Source: Pseudomonadota bacterium
GTDB lineage: Bacteria; Pseudomonadota; Gammaproteobacteria; Burkholderiales; Burkholderiaceae_B
Direction of reading: 5' to 3'
NCBI GenBank assembly: GCA_023427945.1
Contig: JAEYZR010000188.1
Location: 1-50,119 of the forward strand
Length of the DNA: 50,119 nucleotides
Each line of letters begins with the position of its first letter. Within the stretch, counting starts at the first letter, position 1. Positions 23,923 through 32,846 of the stretch are shown piece by piece. The notes under the pieces were generated by a model that was given only the letters and a program-made list of their open reading frames with translations, ran no database searches and was not told the origin of the DNA. The position numbers and the translations under genes were made by a program.

Positions 23923-25350
23923 ATGGATCGCACCGCCCAGTTCTACATCAATGGCACGTGGACAGCGCCCGCCTCGCCGTCGTGGTTCGACGTGCTGAAC
24001 CCGTCCAACGAACAGAAGATCGCCCGCCTGGCGATGGGCTCGGCCACCGACGTGGATCGCGCCGTGGCCGCTGCACGTGCGGCCTTCCCCAAATTCTCGA
24101 GCACGACGCCTGCCGAGCGCGTCGCGCTGCTGGAACGCGTACTGGACATCTACCAGCGCCGCTACGACGAATTCGTCGAGCTCATCCGCATCGAGATGGG
24201 CGCCCCCGTGAGCTTTGCGCGCAGCATGCAGGCCGCACGCGGGACCTCGCACCTGACCGAGATCATCCGCGTGTTGCGTGATTTCAAGTTCGAGGAAGTG
24301 AACGGCACTACCCTGCTCACGCATGAAGCGATCGGGGTGTGCGGGCTGATCACGCCGTGGAATGCACCGGTGAACCAGGTCGTGGTGAAGGTCGCGCCCG
24401 CACTGGCCGCAGGCTGCACCGTCGTGCTCAAGCCCAGCGAATACTCGCCGCTGAGCGCCCTGCTCTTTGCCGAAGTGCTGGACGAAGCGGGCGTGCCGCC
24501 GGGCGTGTTCAACCTGGTCAACGGCACCGGTGAGCAGGTCGGCGCGGCCATCGCAGCGCATCCCGACATCGACATGGTGTCCTTCACCGGCTCGACGCGT
24601 GCGGGCGTGCTGGTGGCCAAATCGGCGGCCGATACGGTCAAGCGCGTCACACAGGAACTGGGCGGCAAGTCGGCCAACATCCTCCTGGACGACGTGAACC
24701 TGGAAGACGCCGTGACACGCGGTGTCGCGGCCTGCTTTGCCAACGCCGGCCAGACCTGCACCAGCCCCACCCGCATGCTGGTGCCGCAGGCCAAGCTGGA
24801 AGAAGCTGGCCGCATTGCCGCAGCGGCGGCCGAACGCTTCGTCGTGGGCCCCACTGAAGATCCCGCCACGCAACTCGGTCCCCTGGTGAACCGCTCGCAG
24901 TTCGAGCGCGCCCAGAAGCTCGTGCAACGTGGCATCGACGAAGGCGCACGCCTGCTCACAGGCGGCACAGGCCGCCCGGAAGGTGTGTCGCAGGGCTACT
25001 ACATGAAGCCCACGGTGTTCACCGATGTCGATCCGGACATGGTGATCGCACGCGAGGAAATCTTCGGCCCCGTGCTCTCGATCATTCCGTACGACACCGA
25101 GGAAAACGCCATTGCGATCGCCAACGACACGCCCTACGGTCTTGCGGCCTACGTGCAGTCCAGCGACCTGGCGCGCGCCCGTAACGTCGGCCGTCAATTG
25201 CGTGCCGGCGGCGTGCACCTGAACTATCCCGCACCCGACTACAGCGCCCCCTTCGGCGGCTTCAAGCAATCGGGCAATGGCCGCGAATGGGGCGGCCACG
25301 GCCTGCGCGAATACCTCGAAGTCAAGAGTCTCGTGGGTTACGCACCTTGA
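23923..25350 (+). CDS. NAD(P)-dependent aldehyde dehydrogenase
   Basis: 475 residues. Key elements are N147 in GLITPWNAP, VLKPSEYSPLSA, FTGSTRAGV, the general base E245 in QELGGKSAN and the nucleophile C279 in FANAGQTCTSP. It oxidises an aldehyde to a carboxylate. The ATG at 23923 has AGGAG at a normal distance; the longer open frame upstream is leader. First gene of an operon with a CMD-like protein, a GMC oxidoreductase and an amidohydrolase. The GMC enzyme could make the aldehyde used here. Confidence 0.95.
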   Translation: MDRTAQFYINGTWTAPASPSWFDVLNPSNEQKIARLAMGSATDVDRAVAAARAAFPKFSSTTPAERVALLERVLDIYQRRYDEFVELIRIEMGAPVSFARSMQAARGTSHLTEIIRVLRDFKFEEVNGTTLLTHEAIGVCGLITPWNAPVNQVVVKVAPALAAGCTVVLKPSEYSPLSALLFAEVLDEAGVPPGVFNLVNGTGEQVGAAIAAHPDIDMVSFTGSTRAGVLVAKSAADTVKRVTQELGGKSANILLDDVNLEDAVTRGVAACFANAGQTCTSPTRMLVPQAKLEEAGRIAAAAAERFVVGPTEDPATQLGPLVNRSQFERAQKLVQRGIDEGARLLTGGTGRPEGVSQGYYMKPTVFTDVDPDMVIAREEIFGPVLSIIPYDTEENAIAIANDTPYGLAAYVQSSDLARARNVGRQLRAGGVHLNYPAPDYSAPFGGFKQSGNGREWGGHGLREYLEVKSLVGYAP

Positions 25351-25404
25351 TCGCGGGCTATGCACCGCACTCTTCATCCTTAACTTTTCGATCAGACAAA
25401 AATT

Positions 25405-25800
25405 ATGAACGCGATGTTTGACAAGGGCTTTGCCAACCGCAAGGCCGTGCTGGGCGCAGCCCATGTAGAGAAATCCTGGGCCAATGCCGACGACTTCAAC
25501 CGGCCCATGCAGAAGCTGGTCACCGAATACTGCTGGGGTGCTGTCTGGGGCGACGACACGCTGCCGATGAAGACCCGCAGCATCATCAACGTCGCGATGC
25601 TCACGGCCATGAGCCAGCATCACGAACTGGCCGTCCATGTGAAGGGTGCGCTGAACAACGGCGTGACCAAGGAAGAGATCCGCGCCGTGCTCACGCAGGC
25701 CGCTGTCTATTGTGGCGCTCCCTTGGGTCTGGCGGCGTTCCGCGTGGCCAGCGAAACCATTGCTGCCTACGAGGCGGCTAAGGCAGCTGAACATGAGTGA
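25405..25800 (+). CDS. Carboxymuconolactone decarboxylase-family protein (first)
   Basis: 131 residues of CMD fold: DDTLPMKTRSIINVAMLTA, HELAVHVKGALNNGVTKEEI and VLTQAAVYCGAPLGLAAFR. The pattern is closer to PcaC-like proteins than to CxxC peroxidases of the AhpD type. Such proteins act as decarboxylases or as stand-alone helpers in catabolic operons. Its stop overlaps the start of the GMC oxidoreductase by 8 bp. A paralogue lies at 35929-36306. Confidence 0.92.
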   Translation: MNAMFDKGFANRKAVLGAAHVEKSWANADDFNRPMQKLVTEYCWGAVWGDDTLPMKTRSIINVAMLTAMSQHHELAVHVKGALNNGVTKEEIRAVLTQAAVYCGAPLGLAAFRVASETIAAYEAAKAAEHE

Positions 25801-27412
25801 ACCATCGACTGCCGACGAGTTCGACTACGTCATCGTAGGCGGCGGTGCAGCCGGCTGCGTGCTGGCAGCACGATTGACCGAAGACCCCGGTGTCACGGTC
25901 TGCCTGCTCGAATCGGGCCCGCCTGACCGTCATCCGATGATCCGCATCCCCGCTGGTGTGATCAAGTTGCTGTTCAATCCGCGCGTGGCCTGGCAGTTCC
26001 GCACCGAGCCGTCCGAAGGAACGAACGGCCGCCGCGTGTTTGCCCCCCAGGGACGCACCCTGGGCGGTTCGAGCTCGATCAACGGCATGATCTACAACCG
26101 CGGGCTGGCCTCCGACTACAACACCTGGGCCAGCATGGGCAACCCGGGCTGGGACTACAAAAGCGTACTGCCCTACTTCCTGAAGTCGCAAAGACGCATC
26201 GGCGGCCCCGAAGGCGAATATGTCGGTCGCAGCGGCGCCCTGCCGGTGAGCGACACCGACTGGAAGCTGCCACCGATCGACGCCTTCCTGGAAGGTGTGT
26301 ACGCCCAGGGCGTGCCGCGCAACCCGGACTACAACGGCGCCACGCAGGCCGGTGCGGGCTACCTGCAACGCGTCATCGAAAACGGACGACGGGTGAATGC
26401 GGCCCGTGCCTTCCTGCGCCCGGCCATGCGCCGGGGCGGTCTGACGGTACGCACCGAAGCACACGCCACGCGCATCCTGTTTGCCGAACGTCGCGCAGTC
26501 GGCGTGCAGTACAAGGTGAACGGAGAGGCACGCGAAGTCCGCGCACGGCGCGAGGTCATCGTGTCCGCTGGAGCCATCAACACGCCCAAGCTGCTGCAGC
26601 TCTCGGGCGTGGGCCCCGGCGAACTCTTGCGCAAGTTGCAGATTCCGGTAGTGCTGGATCAGCCTGCCGTCGGCCAGAACCTGCAGGATCATTACGTGAG
26701 CCGCACTGTCGTGCGCGTGAAGAACAGCCGCACGGCCAACAATCTCTCGCGCTGGCCGTGGCTGGGGATGGAGATCGGCAAGTGGCTCATGCGCAAGCCG
26801 AGCATTCTGGGCCTGGCGTCTTCGCTGGCCTATGTGTTCTGGAAGAGTACGCCCGAACAGCCCGAGCCGGATCTGCAGTTCGTGCTCACTCCCATCAGCT
26901 TCAAAGGCGGACAGTTCGGCGTTCTGGACGACTTCCCCGGCATGTCGCTCGCGGTATGGGCGCATCGCCCCACGAGCAGCGGCCATGTGAGCATCGTCTC
27001 CAGCGATCCCTCGCAGGACCCGGTCATCCAGCCCAACTACCTGCGCGACGAAGCCGACCAGCGCGCGCACATTGCCGGTGTCCGGCTCACGCGCAAGTTC
27101 CTGGGTTCCCCGGAAGTCAGCCACTACATCGCCAACGAGGAAGTGCCGGGCAAGGAGGCACAGACCGACGAGGAGATCCTGGACTTCGCACGCAACACCG
27201 GTTCGACCGTCTACCACTTCTGCGGAACCTGCCGCATGGGTGCCAAGGACGATCCCCAGGCCGTTGTCGGTCCCGACCTGAAGGTGCACGGTCTTGAAGG
27301 TCTGCGCGTGATCGACTCCTCGGTCATGCCCCGCGTGCCATCGGGCAACACCTATGCGCCAACGCTGATGATCGCCGAGAAAGGGGCGGACATCCTGCGT
27401 GGCCGCGGCTGA
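25793..27412 (+). CDS. GMC-family FAD-dependent oxidoreductase
   Basis: 539 residues. The FAD Rossmann motif is at the N-terminus (DYVIVGGGAAGCVLAARL). GMC signature 1 is RTLGGSSSINGMIYNRG and signature 2 is SAGAINTPKLLQLSGVGP. The catalytic His is in TVYHFCGTCRMG and the Asn in PSGNTYAPTLMIAEKGA. It oxidises an alcohol to an aldehyde or ketone, like choline dehydrogenase or polyethylene-glycol dehydrogenase. The start ATG overlaps the preceding gene. With the aldehyde dehydrogenase it forms a two-step alcohol-to-acid route. Confidence 0.94.
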   Translation: MSEPSTADEFDYVIVGGGAAGCVLAARLTEDPGVTVCLLESGPPDRHPMIRIPAGVIKLLFNPRVAWQFRTEPSEGTNGRRVFAPQGRTLGGSSSINGMIYNRGLASDYNTWASMGNPGWDYKSVLPYFLKSQRRIGGPEGEYVGRSGALPVSDTDWKLPPIDAFLEGVYAQGVPRNPDYNGATQAGAGYLQRVIENGRRVNAARAFLRPAMRRGGLTVRTEAHATRILFAERRAVGVQYKVNGEAREVRARREVIVSAGAINTPKLLQLSGVGPGELLRKLQIPVVLDQPAVGQNLQDHYVSRTVVRVKNSRTANNLSRWPWLGMEIGKWLMRKPSILGLASSLAYVFWKSTPEQPEPDLQFVLTPISFKGGQFGVLDDFPGMSLAVWAHRPTSSGHVSIVSSDPSQDPVIQPNYLRDEADQRAHIAGVRLTRKFLGSPEVSHYIANEEVPGKEAQTDEEILDFARNTGSTVYHFCGTCRMGAKDDPQAVVGPDLKVHGLEGLRVIDSSVMPRVPSGNTYAPTLMIAEKGADILRGRG

Positions 27413-27454
27413 CCGCACACCGACACCCTGCAACCTCATACTCTGGAGGCCATC

Positions 27455-28402
27455 ATGAGCAAACCCGAATCGCCAGGCGAGGACTACGCGCCCAAGGCAT
27501 CAGATCAGTTTCGTATCGTAGACGCCCACCATCACCTGTGGAACATCGAAGGCCATATCAACTATCCCTGGTTGACGCACGACGAATGGACCATTCTCGG
27601 TGATTACTCGGCGCTCAAGCGCACTTATCTTCCGCCCGAGTTGCGCCGCGATGCCGCCTTGCATCGCCTGGTCGGCTCGGTGGCCGTCGAGGCAGAATGT
27701 GATCGATCCCAGCAAGTGGAAGAGGCGGCCTGGTTCAGCTCGATGAACGAGCGGCATGGCCTGCCTGACGTGATCGTTGCGCATGCCTGGGTGGACACCG
27801 ACAATGCCGAAGAGATTCTGGCAAAACTGGCGGCCATGCCGCTGGTGCGCGGTGTACGCACCAAGCCCGTCACCTCGGCGAGCCCGAATGAATCGGTGCG
27901 TGGCGAGCCACGCAGCATGCAGGATCCGAAGTGGCTCGAAGGCCTGCAGCTTCTGCAGAAGTACGGGCTGTCGTTCGATCTGCGCCTGCCGTGGTGGCAT
28001 CTGGAGGAAGGGGCCGAAGTGGCTGCGGCCTTGCCCGATCTGCCCATCGCGCTCAACCACACAGGCTACCCGCTGGACCGAAGCCCCGAGGCACTGGAGG
28101 TCTGGCGCAAGGGGATGCAAAAGCTCGCGCAGTTGCCCAACGTGCATTGCAAGGTGTCGGGGCTGTGCGTGCCCGGCGAACCCTGGACCTACGAATCGAA
28201 TGCGCCGATCATCCGCGACACCATCGCCATGTTCGGTGTTGAACGTTGCATGTTCGCATCCAATTTCCCGGTGGACAGCCTGAAGATCACCTGGGATCGC
28301 ATGTACACCTCGTACAAACGCGCGATTGCCCACATGCCGGTCGAGCAACAGCAGGCCATGCTGGCGGACAACGCCATCCGCTTCTATCGCATGGGTCTCT
28401 GA
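27455..28402 (+). CDS. Amidohydrolase-2 family (lactonase-type) metal hydrolase
   Basis: 315 residues with a TIM-barrel metal-dependent hydrolase pattern: VDAHHHLWN near the start (metal-binding His), VAVEAECD, RGVRTKP, ALNHTGYPLD, HCKVSGL and the terminal Asp in ASNFPVDS. The PF04909 group includes lactonases such as rhamnonolactonase and 4-sulfomuconolactonase, and decarboxylases. A lactone-opening step is plausible in this operon. TCTGGAGGCCATC precedes the ATG. Confidence 0.9.
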   Translation: MSKPESPGEDYAPKASDQFRIVDAHHHLWNIEGHINYPWLTHDEWTILGDYSALKRTYLPPELRRDAALHRLVGSVAVEAECDRSQQVEEAAWFSSMNERHGLPDVIVAHAWVDTDNAEEILAKLAAMPLVRGVRTKPVTSASPNESVRGEPRSMQDPKWLEGLQLLQKYGLSFDLRLPWWHLEEGAEVAAALPDLPIALNHTGYPLDRSPEALEVWRKGMQKLAQLPNVHCKVSGLCVPGEPWTYESNAPIIRDTIAMFGVERCMFASNFPVDSLKITWDRMYTSYKRAIAHMPVEQQQAMLADNAIRFYRMGL

Positions 28403-28405
28403 CAT

Positions 28406-28441
28406 AAAAAAACCTGCGCTCGCCCGGAGGCTTGCGCAGGT
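28406..28441 (-). terminator. Terminator between amidohydrolase and convergent Bug gene
   Basis: ACCTGCGC pairs with GCGCAGGT around an inner GCC/GGC stem. On the minus strand it is followed by seven T residues, so it ends the Bug transcript. The plus side has no T-run. Confidence 0.85.
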
Positions 28442-28481
28442 GTCAAGGACCTGACAGGCACCAAGGTGCCTGTTCCATGCA

Positions 28482-29450
28482 TCATTCAGCTTTCAGATTG
28501 ACCTCACGCACGATACGCGAGGCAACTTCGTGGTCTTTCTTGATCACAGCGGCGTACTCCTGCAGGCTTTGCTGCATGGCCATACCGCCCATGCCGGCCA
28601 CACGGTCTTTGACAGCGGGTTGACCCAGCACCGCCTGTGTCTCGGTGTTCAGACGCTGCACAATGGAAGCCGGCGTGCCCTTCGGTGCGAACATGCCTAC
28701 CCAGGCCATGCTGGCATAGCCCGGCATGCCGGATTCCGCCACCGCCGGCACGTCCGGCAGCGTGGGCCAGCGCTCGGCCGACGTCACGGCCAGGGCGCGC
28801 AGGTTGCCCGCCTGGATGTGTGGCAAGGCGGCCACCAGCGAGGCGACGACAACGGGAATCTGTCCGCCGATGGCATCGGTGATGGACGGTCCCGCACCCC
28901 GGTAGGCGACGTGGATGAGCTTCACGTCGGCAGCACGTTGCAGCATCTCGCCGGCAATGTGGTTGGACGCGCCAATGCCCGATGTGCCGTAGGGGATGGT
29001 GCCCGGATTCTTGCGTGCATCGTCCAGCAGGTCACCCAGCGTCTGGTACTTGGAGTTCTTGGGCACGACGATGACCGACGGGCCTTCCATCAGGTTGGCC
29101 ACCGGAATGAAGTCGTCCAGGGTGTAGCCGGGGTTGGCAAACAGCGACGTGTTGATCGTGTGGTTGTTGGCGGTGAGCAGGATGGTGTAGCCATCTGCGG
29201 GCGAGCGCGATACGAACTGCGTGGCCACGTTGCCGCCTGCCCCGGGCTTGTTCTCCACGACGACAGATTGTCCTAGACGCTGGCCCAGGCCTTCGGCCAC
29301 GATGCGTGCCATGTTGTCCACACTGCCGCCCGGCGCCACGACCACGACAAAACGGATCGGCTTGGTGGGATAGGCAGGTTCTGATGCGAAGGCCGGCGCG
29401 CACAGGGAAAGCGCGAGCGCCCCGAGCAAAGTACGTCTGGAAAGCTGCAT
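28482..29450 (-). CDS. Bug/TctC-family solute-binding protein 2
   Basis: 322 residues. The signal is RRTLLGALALSLCAPAFA. Mature motifs are FVVVVAPGGSVDNMARIV, VVVENKPGAGGNVATQFVSRS, YGTSGIGASNHIAGEM and TLPDVPAVAESGMPG. It is a periplasmic receptor for a carboxylate-like compound. It converges on the ALDH-GMC-amidohydrolase operon and carries the same type of operator as that operon's promoter, which links it to the pathway. Confidence 0.93.
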   Translation of the reverse strand: MQLSRRTLLGALALSLCAPAFASEPAYPTKPIRFVVVVAPGGSVDNMARIVAEGLGQRLGQSVVVENKPGAGGNVATQFVSRSPADGYTILLTANNHTINTSLFANPGYTLDDFIPVANLMEGPSVIVVPKNSKYQTLGDLLDDARKNPGTIPYGTSGIGASNHIAGEMLQRAADVKLIHVAYRGAGPSITDAIGGQIPVVVASLVAALPHIQAGNLRALAVTSAERWPTLPDVPAVAESGMPGYASMAWVGMFAPKGTPASIVQRLNTETQAVLGQPAVKDRVAGMGGMAMQQSLQEYAAVIKKDHEVASRIVREVNLKAE

Positions 29451-29517
29451 GACTGTCTCCTTGGAGTTTTGATTTTTAGGTTGATTGTCAGTTTGTCATG
29501 CCATCCTAACACGAAAG

Positions 29518-29536
29518 TTGTATAACCGTCATACAA
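29518..29536 (-). promoter_or_regulatory. Palindromic GntR (FCD) operator at Bug gene 2
   Basis: TTGTATAACCGTCATACAA is a near-perfect palindrome (8 of 9 arm positions pair). It sits 68 bp before the Bug ATG and overlaps a possible -10 (TATACA on the minus strand). It is the best copy of the motif also seen at 15767 and 23672. Confidence 0.65.
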
Positions 29537-29541
29537 TCACA

Positions 29542-30438
29542 TCAAAGATTACCCGATGATGGGACAGGCGCACAGGTATTGACCGCCATGTCCACCAGCG
29601 CCTGAGCCAGCGGCGAGCGCACGCTGGCACGGGTCCACACGATGCCGACCTGTCGTTCCAGGTGCGGTTCGGGCAGGGCCCAGCGCTTGAAGACAGGGTG
29701 GCTTTTATCCGTCACCAGCCAGTCGGGCAGGACAGAGACGCCCAGCCCTTCGGCTACCAGCTTGGCAATCGATTCGATGCCGTCCAGCTCGAACCGCACA
29801 TGCGGGCGCACCCCGTGATGCAGCAGGTAGTCCTCGGCCAGCTTGCCTGCCACCACGCCTCGGTCATAGCGGATGTAGGGCTCGGCGCCCAGCGTCTTCA
29901 ATGGATCGTCGACCCGCATGTCGGCCGGGGTGAGCAGGATCAGGCGCTCGGTGCGCAGCCCTTTCCAGCCCAGCGTCTTGGGCAACTCGAACAGAGGATG
30001 CACGAGAATGGCCGCGTCCAGATGGTGGTCCAGCACGCGTTGATACAGCACCGTGCTTTGCGCGGGCTCGATGTAGACCTCGATGTTCGGATAGGTCTGC
30101 ACCCACTGGCGCAGCACCGGCGGAAGAATTTCCACCAGCCCGGTCGGCGTCGCGCCCAGTCTCAGCGGACCTGCTGGCAGATGGGTATCCGATGCCACTG
30201 AGCGCAGGTCGCGCAGCTCGTCCAGCACCCGCCGGGCACGCTCGAGGATGCGGCTGCCCGCAATGGTGGGTTGCACGGTGCGCCCCGAACGCCGGATCAG
30301 GCTACTGCCAAGCTCGGCTTCCAGCGCCTTGATGCGTTGAGCGACCGACGCTGGCGTGAGATCCAGCCGCCGGGCTGCCCCCGCAATCGAGCCCGTTTCG
30401 ACCACATACAGAAAACTTTGAAGAAACCGCGTATCCAT
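29542..30438 (-). CDS. LysR-family transcriptional regulator
   Basis: 298 residues. N-terminal HTH: MDTRFLQSFLYVVETGSIAGAARRLDLTPASVAQRIKALE; note Val where LysR proteins usually have Leu/Ser in SVAQRI. The effector domain includes GPLRLGATPTGLVEILPPVL and GIESIAKLVAEGLGVSVLPDW. The ATG at 30438 has GGGAGGGG upstream, so the slightly longer frame is rejected. It follows the Bug gene of the enolase-superfamily operon and precedes Bug gene 2, and may regulate either. Confidence 0.9.
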   Translation of the reverse strand: MDTRFLQSFLYVVETGSIAGAARRLDLTPASVAQRIKALEAELGSSLIRRSGRTVQPTIAGSRILERARRVLDELRDLRSVASDTHLPAGPLRLGATPTGLVEILPPVLRQWVQTYPNIEVYIEPAQSTVLYQRVLDHHLDAAILVHPLFELPKTLGWKGLRTERLILLTPADMRVDDPLKTLGAEPYIRYDRGVVAGKLAEDYLLHHGVRPHVRFELDGIESIAKLVAEGLGVSVLPDWLVTDKSHPVFKRWALPEPHLERQVGIVWTRASVRSPLAQALVDMAVNTCAPVPSSGNL

Positions 30439-30515
30439 CGTCCCCTCCCTGCCGCCGCACGGCACATGGAGGGGATCTTAGCGCTGTCATCGACACAGCC
30501 GGCACGACAAGGGAT

Positions 30516-31493
30516 TCACTCCACGCGTGCGCCGGTCGCACGAATGAGATTCCCCCACTTCTCGATTTCCTTTTTCTGGAATTCGGCAAACTGCGCAGGC
30601 GGCATGGCCGAAGGCTGCACGCCCATGTCTTCCAGTCGGGCACGGATCTCCGGCGAGTTGATGACTGCCGCGATCTGTTTGTAGATTTCTTCGACGACAG
30701 GCTTGGGTGTGTTGGCCGGCGCAAAAATCGCTTGCCAGGCCTGCACCTCATAATCGGCCACGCCGGCCTCCTGCATGGTGGGCACATCGGGCAAGGCCTT
30801 CAAGCGTTGCGACGACGTGACGGCAAGTGCGCGCAGACGCCCGCCCTGCACCTGCGGAACGACGGCCGGTCCCTCGAACATGAAATCCACCTGCTGTCCG
30901 ATCACATCGGGAACCGCCGAGCGGCCCGAATAAGGCGCATGCAGCAATTTGATCCCGGCGGACTGCTCCAGCAGCACCCCCGACAGATGCTGTGTGGTGC
31001 CGATGCCCGAGGACGCATAGGAAATCGTGCCGGGCTTGGCGCGCGCGGCGGCAATCAGGTCCTGCACCGATTTGAACGGACTCTCGGAGGAGACCACCAG
31101 CGTATTGCCATTCATGCCGATGATGGTGATGGGCTCGAACGACTTGACGGCATCGTACTGAATGTCCTTGAACAGGCCCGGGTTGATCGCATGCGTGGCG
31201 ATGCTCGCACCCAGCAAGGTGTAGCCGTCGGGTTTGGCCTGGGCGGCATAGGCCGAGCCAATCATTCCTGTCGCACCGGCCCGGTTCTCCACCACGACCG
31301 TCTGCTTGACGGCCTCACCCAGCTTCTGGGCAATGATGCGCCCCAGGACATCGGTGTTGCTGCCGGGTGCAAAGGCGATGATGTAGGTGATGGGTCGGGT
31401 GGGCCATTGACTGGCCCAGGTGACGGTGGGCATACCCAATGCGCCGGTCAGTGCGCTCGCGGTTCCTGCGACCAGAAATGATCTGCGGTCCAT
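30516..31493 (-). CDS. Bug/TctC-family solute-binding protein 3
   Basis: 325 residues. It starts MDRRSFLVAGTASAL, a Tat-like or Sec signal with RRSFL. Family motifs are ITYIIAFAPGSNTDVLGRI, TVVVENRAGATGMIGSAYAAQ, YASSGIGTTQHLSG and ALPDVPTMQEAGV. It begins 32 bp after the enolase-superfamily gene stop, so the binding protein and enzyme probably share a transcript. The ligand may be the sugar acid or hydroxy acid used by that enzyme. Confidence 0.93.
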   Translation of the reverse strand: MDRRSFLVAGTASALTGALGMPTVTWASQWPTRPITYIIAFAPGSNTDVLGRIIAQKLGEAVKQTVVVENRAGATGMIGSAYAAQAKPDGYTLLGASIATHAINPGLFKDIQYDAVKSFEPITIIGMNGNTLVVSSESPFKSVQDLIAAARAKPGTISYASSGIGTTQHLSGVLLEQSAGIKLLHAPYSGRSAVPDVIGQQVDFMFEGPAVVPQVQGGRLRALAVTSSQRLKALPDVPTMQEAGVADYEVQAWQAIFAPANTPKPVVEEIYKQIAAVINSPEIRARLEDMGVQPSAMPPAQFAEFQKKEIEKWGNLIRATGARVE

Positions 31494-31525
31494 TTTCTTT
31501 GTCTCCTGGGCTTGTTGTCATGATG

Positions 31526-32650
31526 TCAACGAACGGTGCGCCATTCTGCGTAGCGCTTCACCACTGATTCTTCGAAGTCGAACCCCAGGCCGGGGTCCTG
31601 ACGCAGCAGCACCCGCCCGTCCTTGTGTTCGAGCTGGCGATCCACCAGCTTGCGGAAGTTCAGGACCTGGTCATCCCAGAAGAACTCGACATAACGGGCA
31701 TTGGGCGTGGCCGCGACCAGCGGTGCGTGCAGGTCGTGGAACCAATGGGGGCACACGACCACGCCGTAACTGGCGGCCGTGGCCGAGATGCGGCGCCATT
31801 CGGTAATGCCGCCGCATACCGCGGCGTCGTGCTGCAGGATCGCAGCCGCATTCTTCTCCAGCAGCTCCTTGTGATACCAGCGACCGTAACCGATCTCGGC
31901 GGTGGCCACGGGGATGCGCGTGAGCCTGGCCAGCTTGGCGTGGCTGTCCACGTCATCCGGAAAGAAGGGTTCCTCCAGGAAGTAGGGGTCATATTGTTCG
32001 AAGCGGCGCACGTACTGCATGGCCTGCGTGGTGTCGCGCCAGGCGTTGTTCATGTCCATCATCACTTCGACATCGGGGCCGACGGCTTCGCGCACGGCAC
32101 GCAGGCGCGCCTCCTCTTCGGCTGGCGAGAGGCGTCCTGATTTCATCTTGACGGCATTGAATCCCTTGGCCACGTAGCTGGCCATCTCCTCGCCCAGCAT
32201 CTCAGGCGTCTTGCCATCCAGGTAGTAGCCACCGCTGGCGTAGGCCGGAACCGATTCCAGTTCATAGGCGCCCAGGAAGCGATGCAGGGGCAGCCCGGCG
32301 GCACGCGCATTCAGATCCCACAGCGCGGTATCCAGCGCACTGATGGCGCGCATGACGGTTCCTGCCCGCCCTTGCAGGATGGACTCGTTGAACATCGACT
32401 CCCACAAGCGTTCCACCGCATGGGAATCCTGGCCGATCAGCACGGGTGCAAGCAGTTGTTCGACCGCCGTGACGAACAGTTCGCCGCCGGCACTGCCCAC
32501 ATAACAAAAACCAATGCCCTCGATGCCGTCGGTGCAACGCACCTTGACCAGACCGTAGTACCGGGTGCTCACGGTACGGGTGGAGAACGACGTCACCTTG
32601 TCCAGCGGAACCGCCGCGCAGCAGACATCGATCGACAGAATTTTTGGCAT
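31526..32650 (-). CDS. Enolase-superfamily enzyme (mandelate racemase/muconate lactonizing type)
   Basis: 374 residues. The capping domain is followed by the barrel with the KxK pair K168/K170, metal ligands D199, E226 and E252, and a likely D275-H302 dyad (QHDAAVCGGITEW, CPHWFHD). This is the mandelate racemase subgroup, which abstracts the alpha proton of a carboxylate. Acid-sugar dehydratases and racemases are most common; the substrate cannot be read. The ATG at 32650 has GGGAG upstream, and the extra eight residues of the longer frame are rejected. First gene of an operon with Bug 3 and a LysR gene. Confidence 0.92.
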   Translation of the reverse strand: MPKILSIDVCCAAVPLDKVTSFSTRTVSTRYYGLVKVRCTDGIEGIGFCYVGSAGGELFVTAVEQLLAPVLIGQDSHAVERLWESMFNESILQGRAGTVMRAISALDTALWDLNARAAGLPLHRFLGAYELESVPAYASGGYYLDGKTPEMLGEEMASYVAKGFNAVKMKSGRLSPAEEEARLRAVREAVGPDVEVMMDMNNAWRDTTQAMQYVRRFEQYDPYFLEEPFFPDDVDSHAKLARLTRIPVATAEIGYGRWYHKELLEKNAAAILQHDAAVCGGITEWRRISATAASYGVVVCPHWFHDLHAPLVAATPNARYVEFFWDDQVLNFRKLVDRQLEHKDGRVLLRQDPGLGFDFEESVVKRYAEWRTVR

Positions 32651-32846
32651 GAAAGAACTCCCTGGTTGCGTCATTGGCCGGGTGACCGGCCCAATGCGCC
32701 ATAGTGGAGCGATTCAGGCAACAAAAAAATGATCGTTTGGCATCTACTGAAGATGGAAAATGTTTCTTCTTGCCATCGACACCCGCGTATCGCCGTCCGC
32801 AACCAGACACCCGGCGACGAAGTGGGGCCGAGGTCTGCATGGCTGC

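Noticed and set aside
23704..25794. A 696-codon open frame on the minus strand
   Set aside because: It lies wholly antisense to the ALDH and CMD genes, is rich in His/Arg/Gly/Ala as expected for the complement of GC-rich coding DNA, and has no domain. The same holds for long antisense frames at 25778-27439, 33902-35329, 36234-37814 and 4689-5714.
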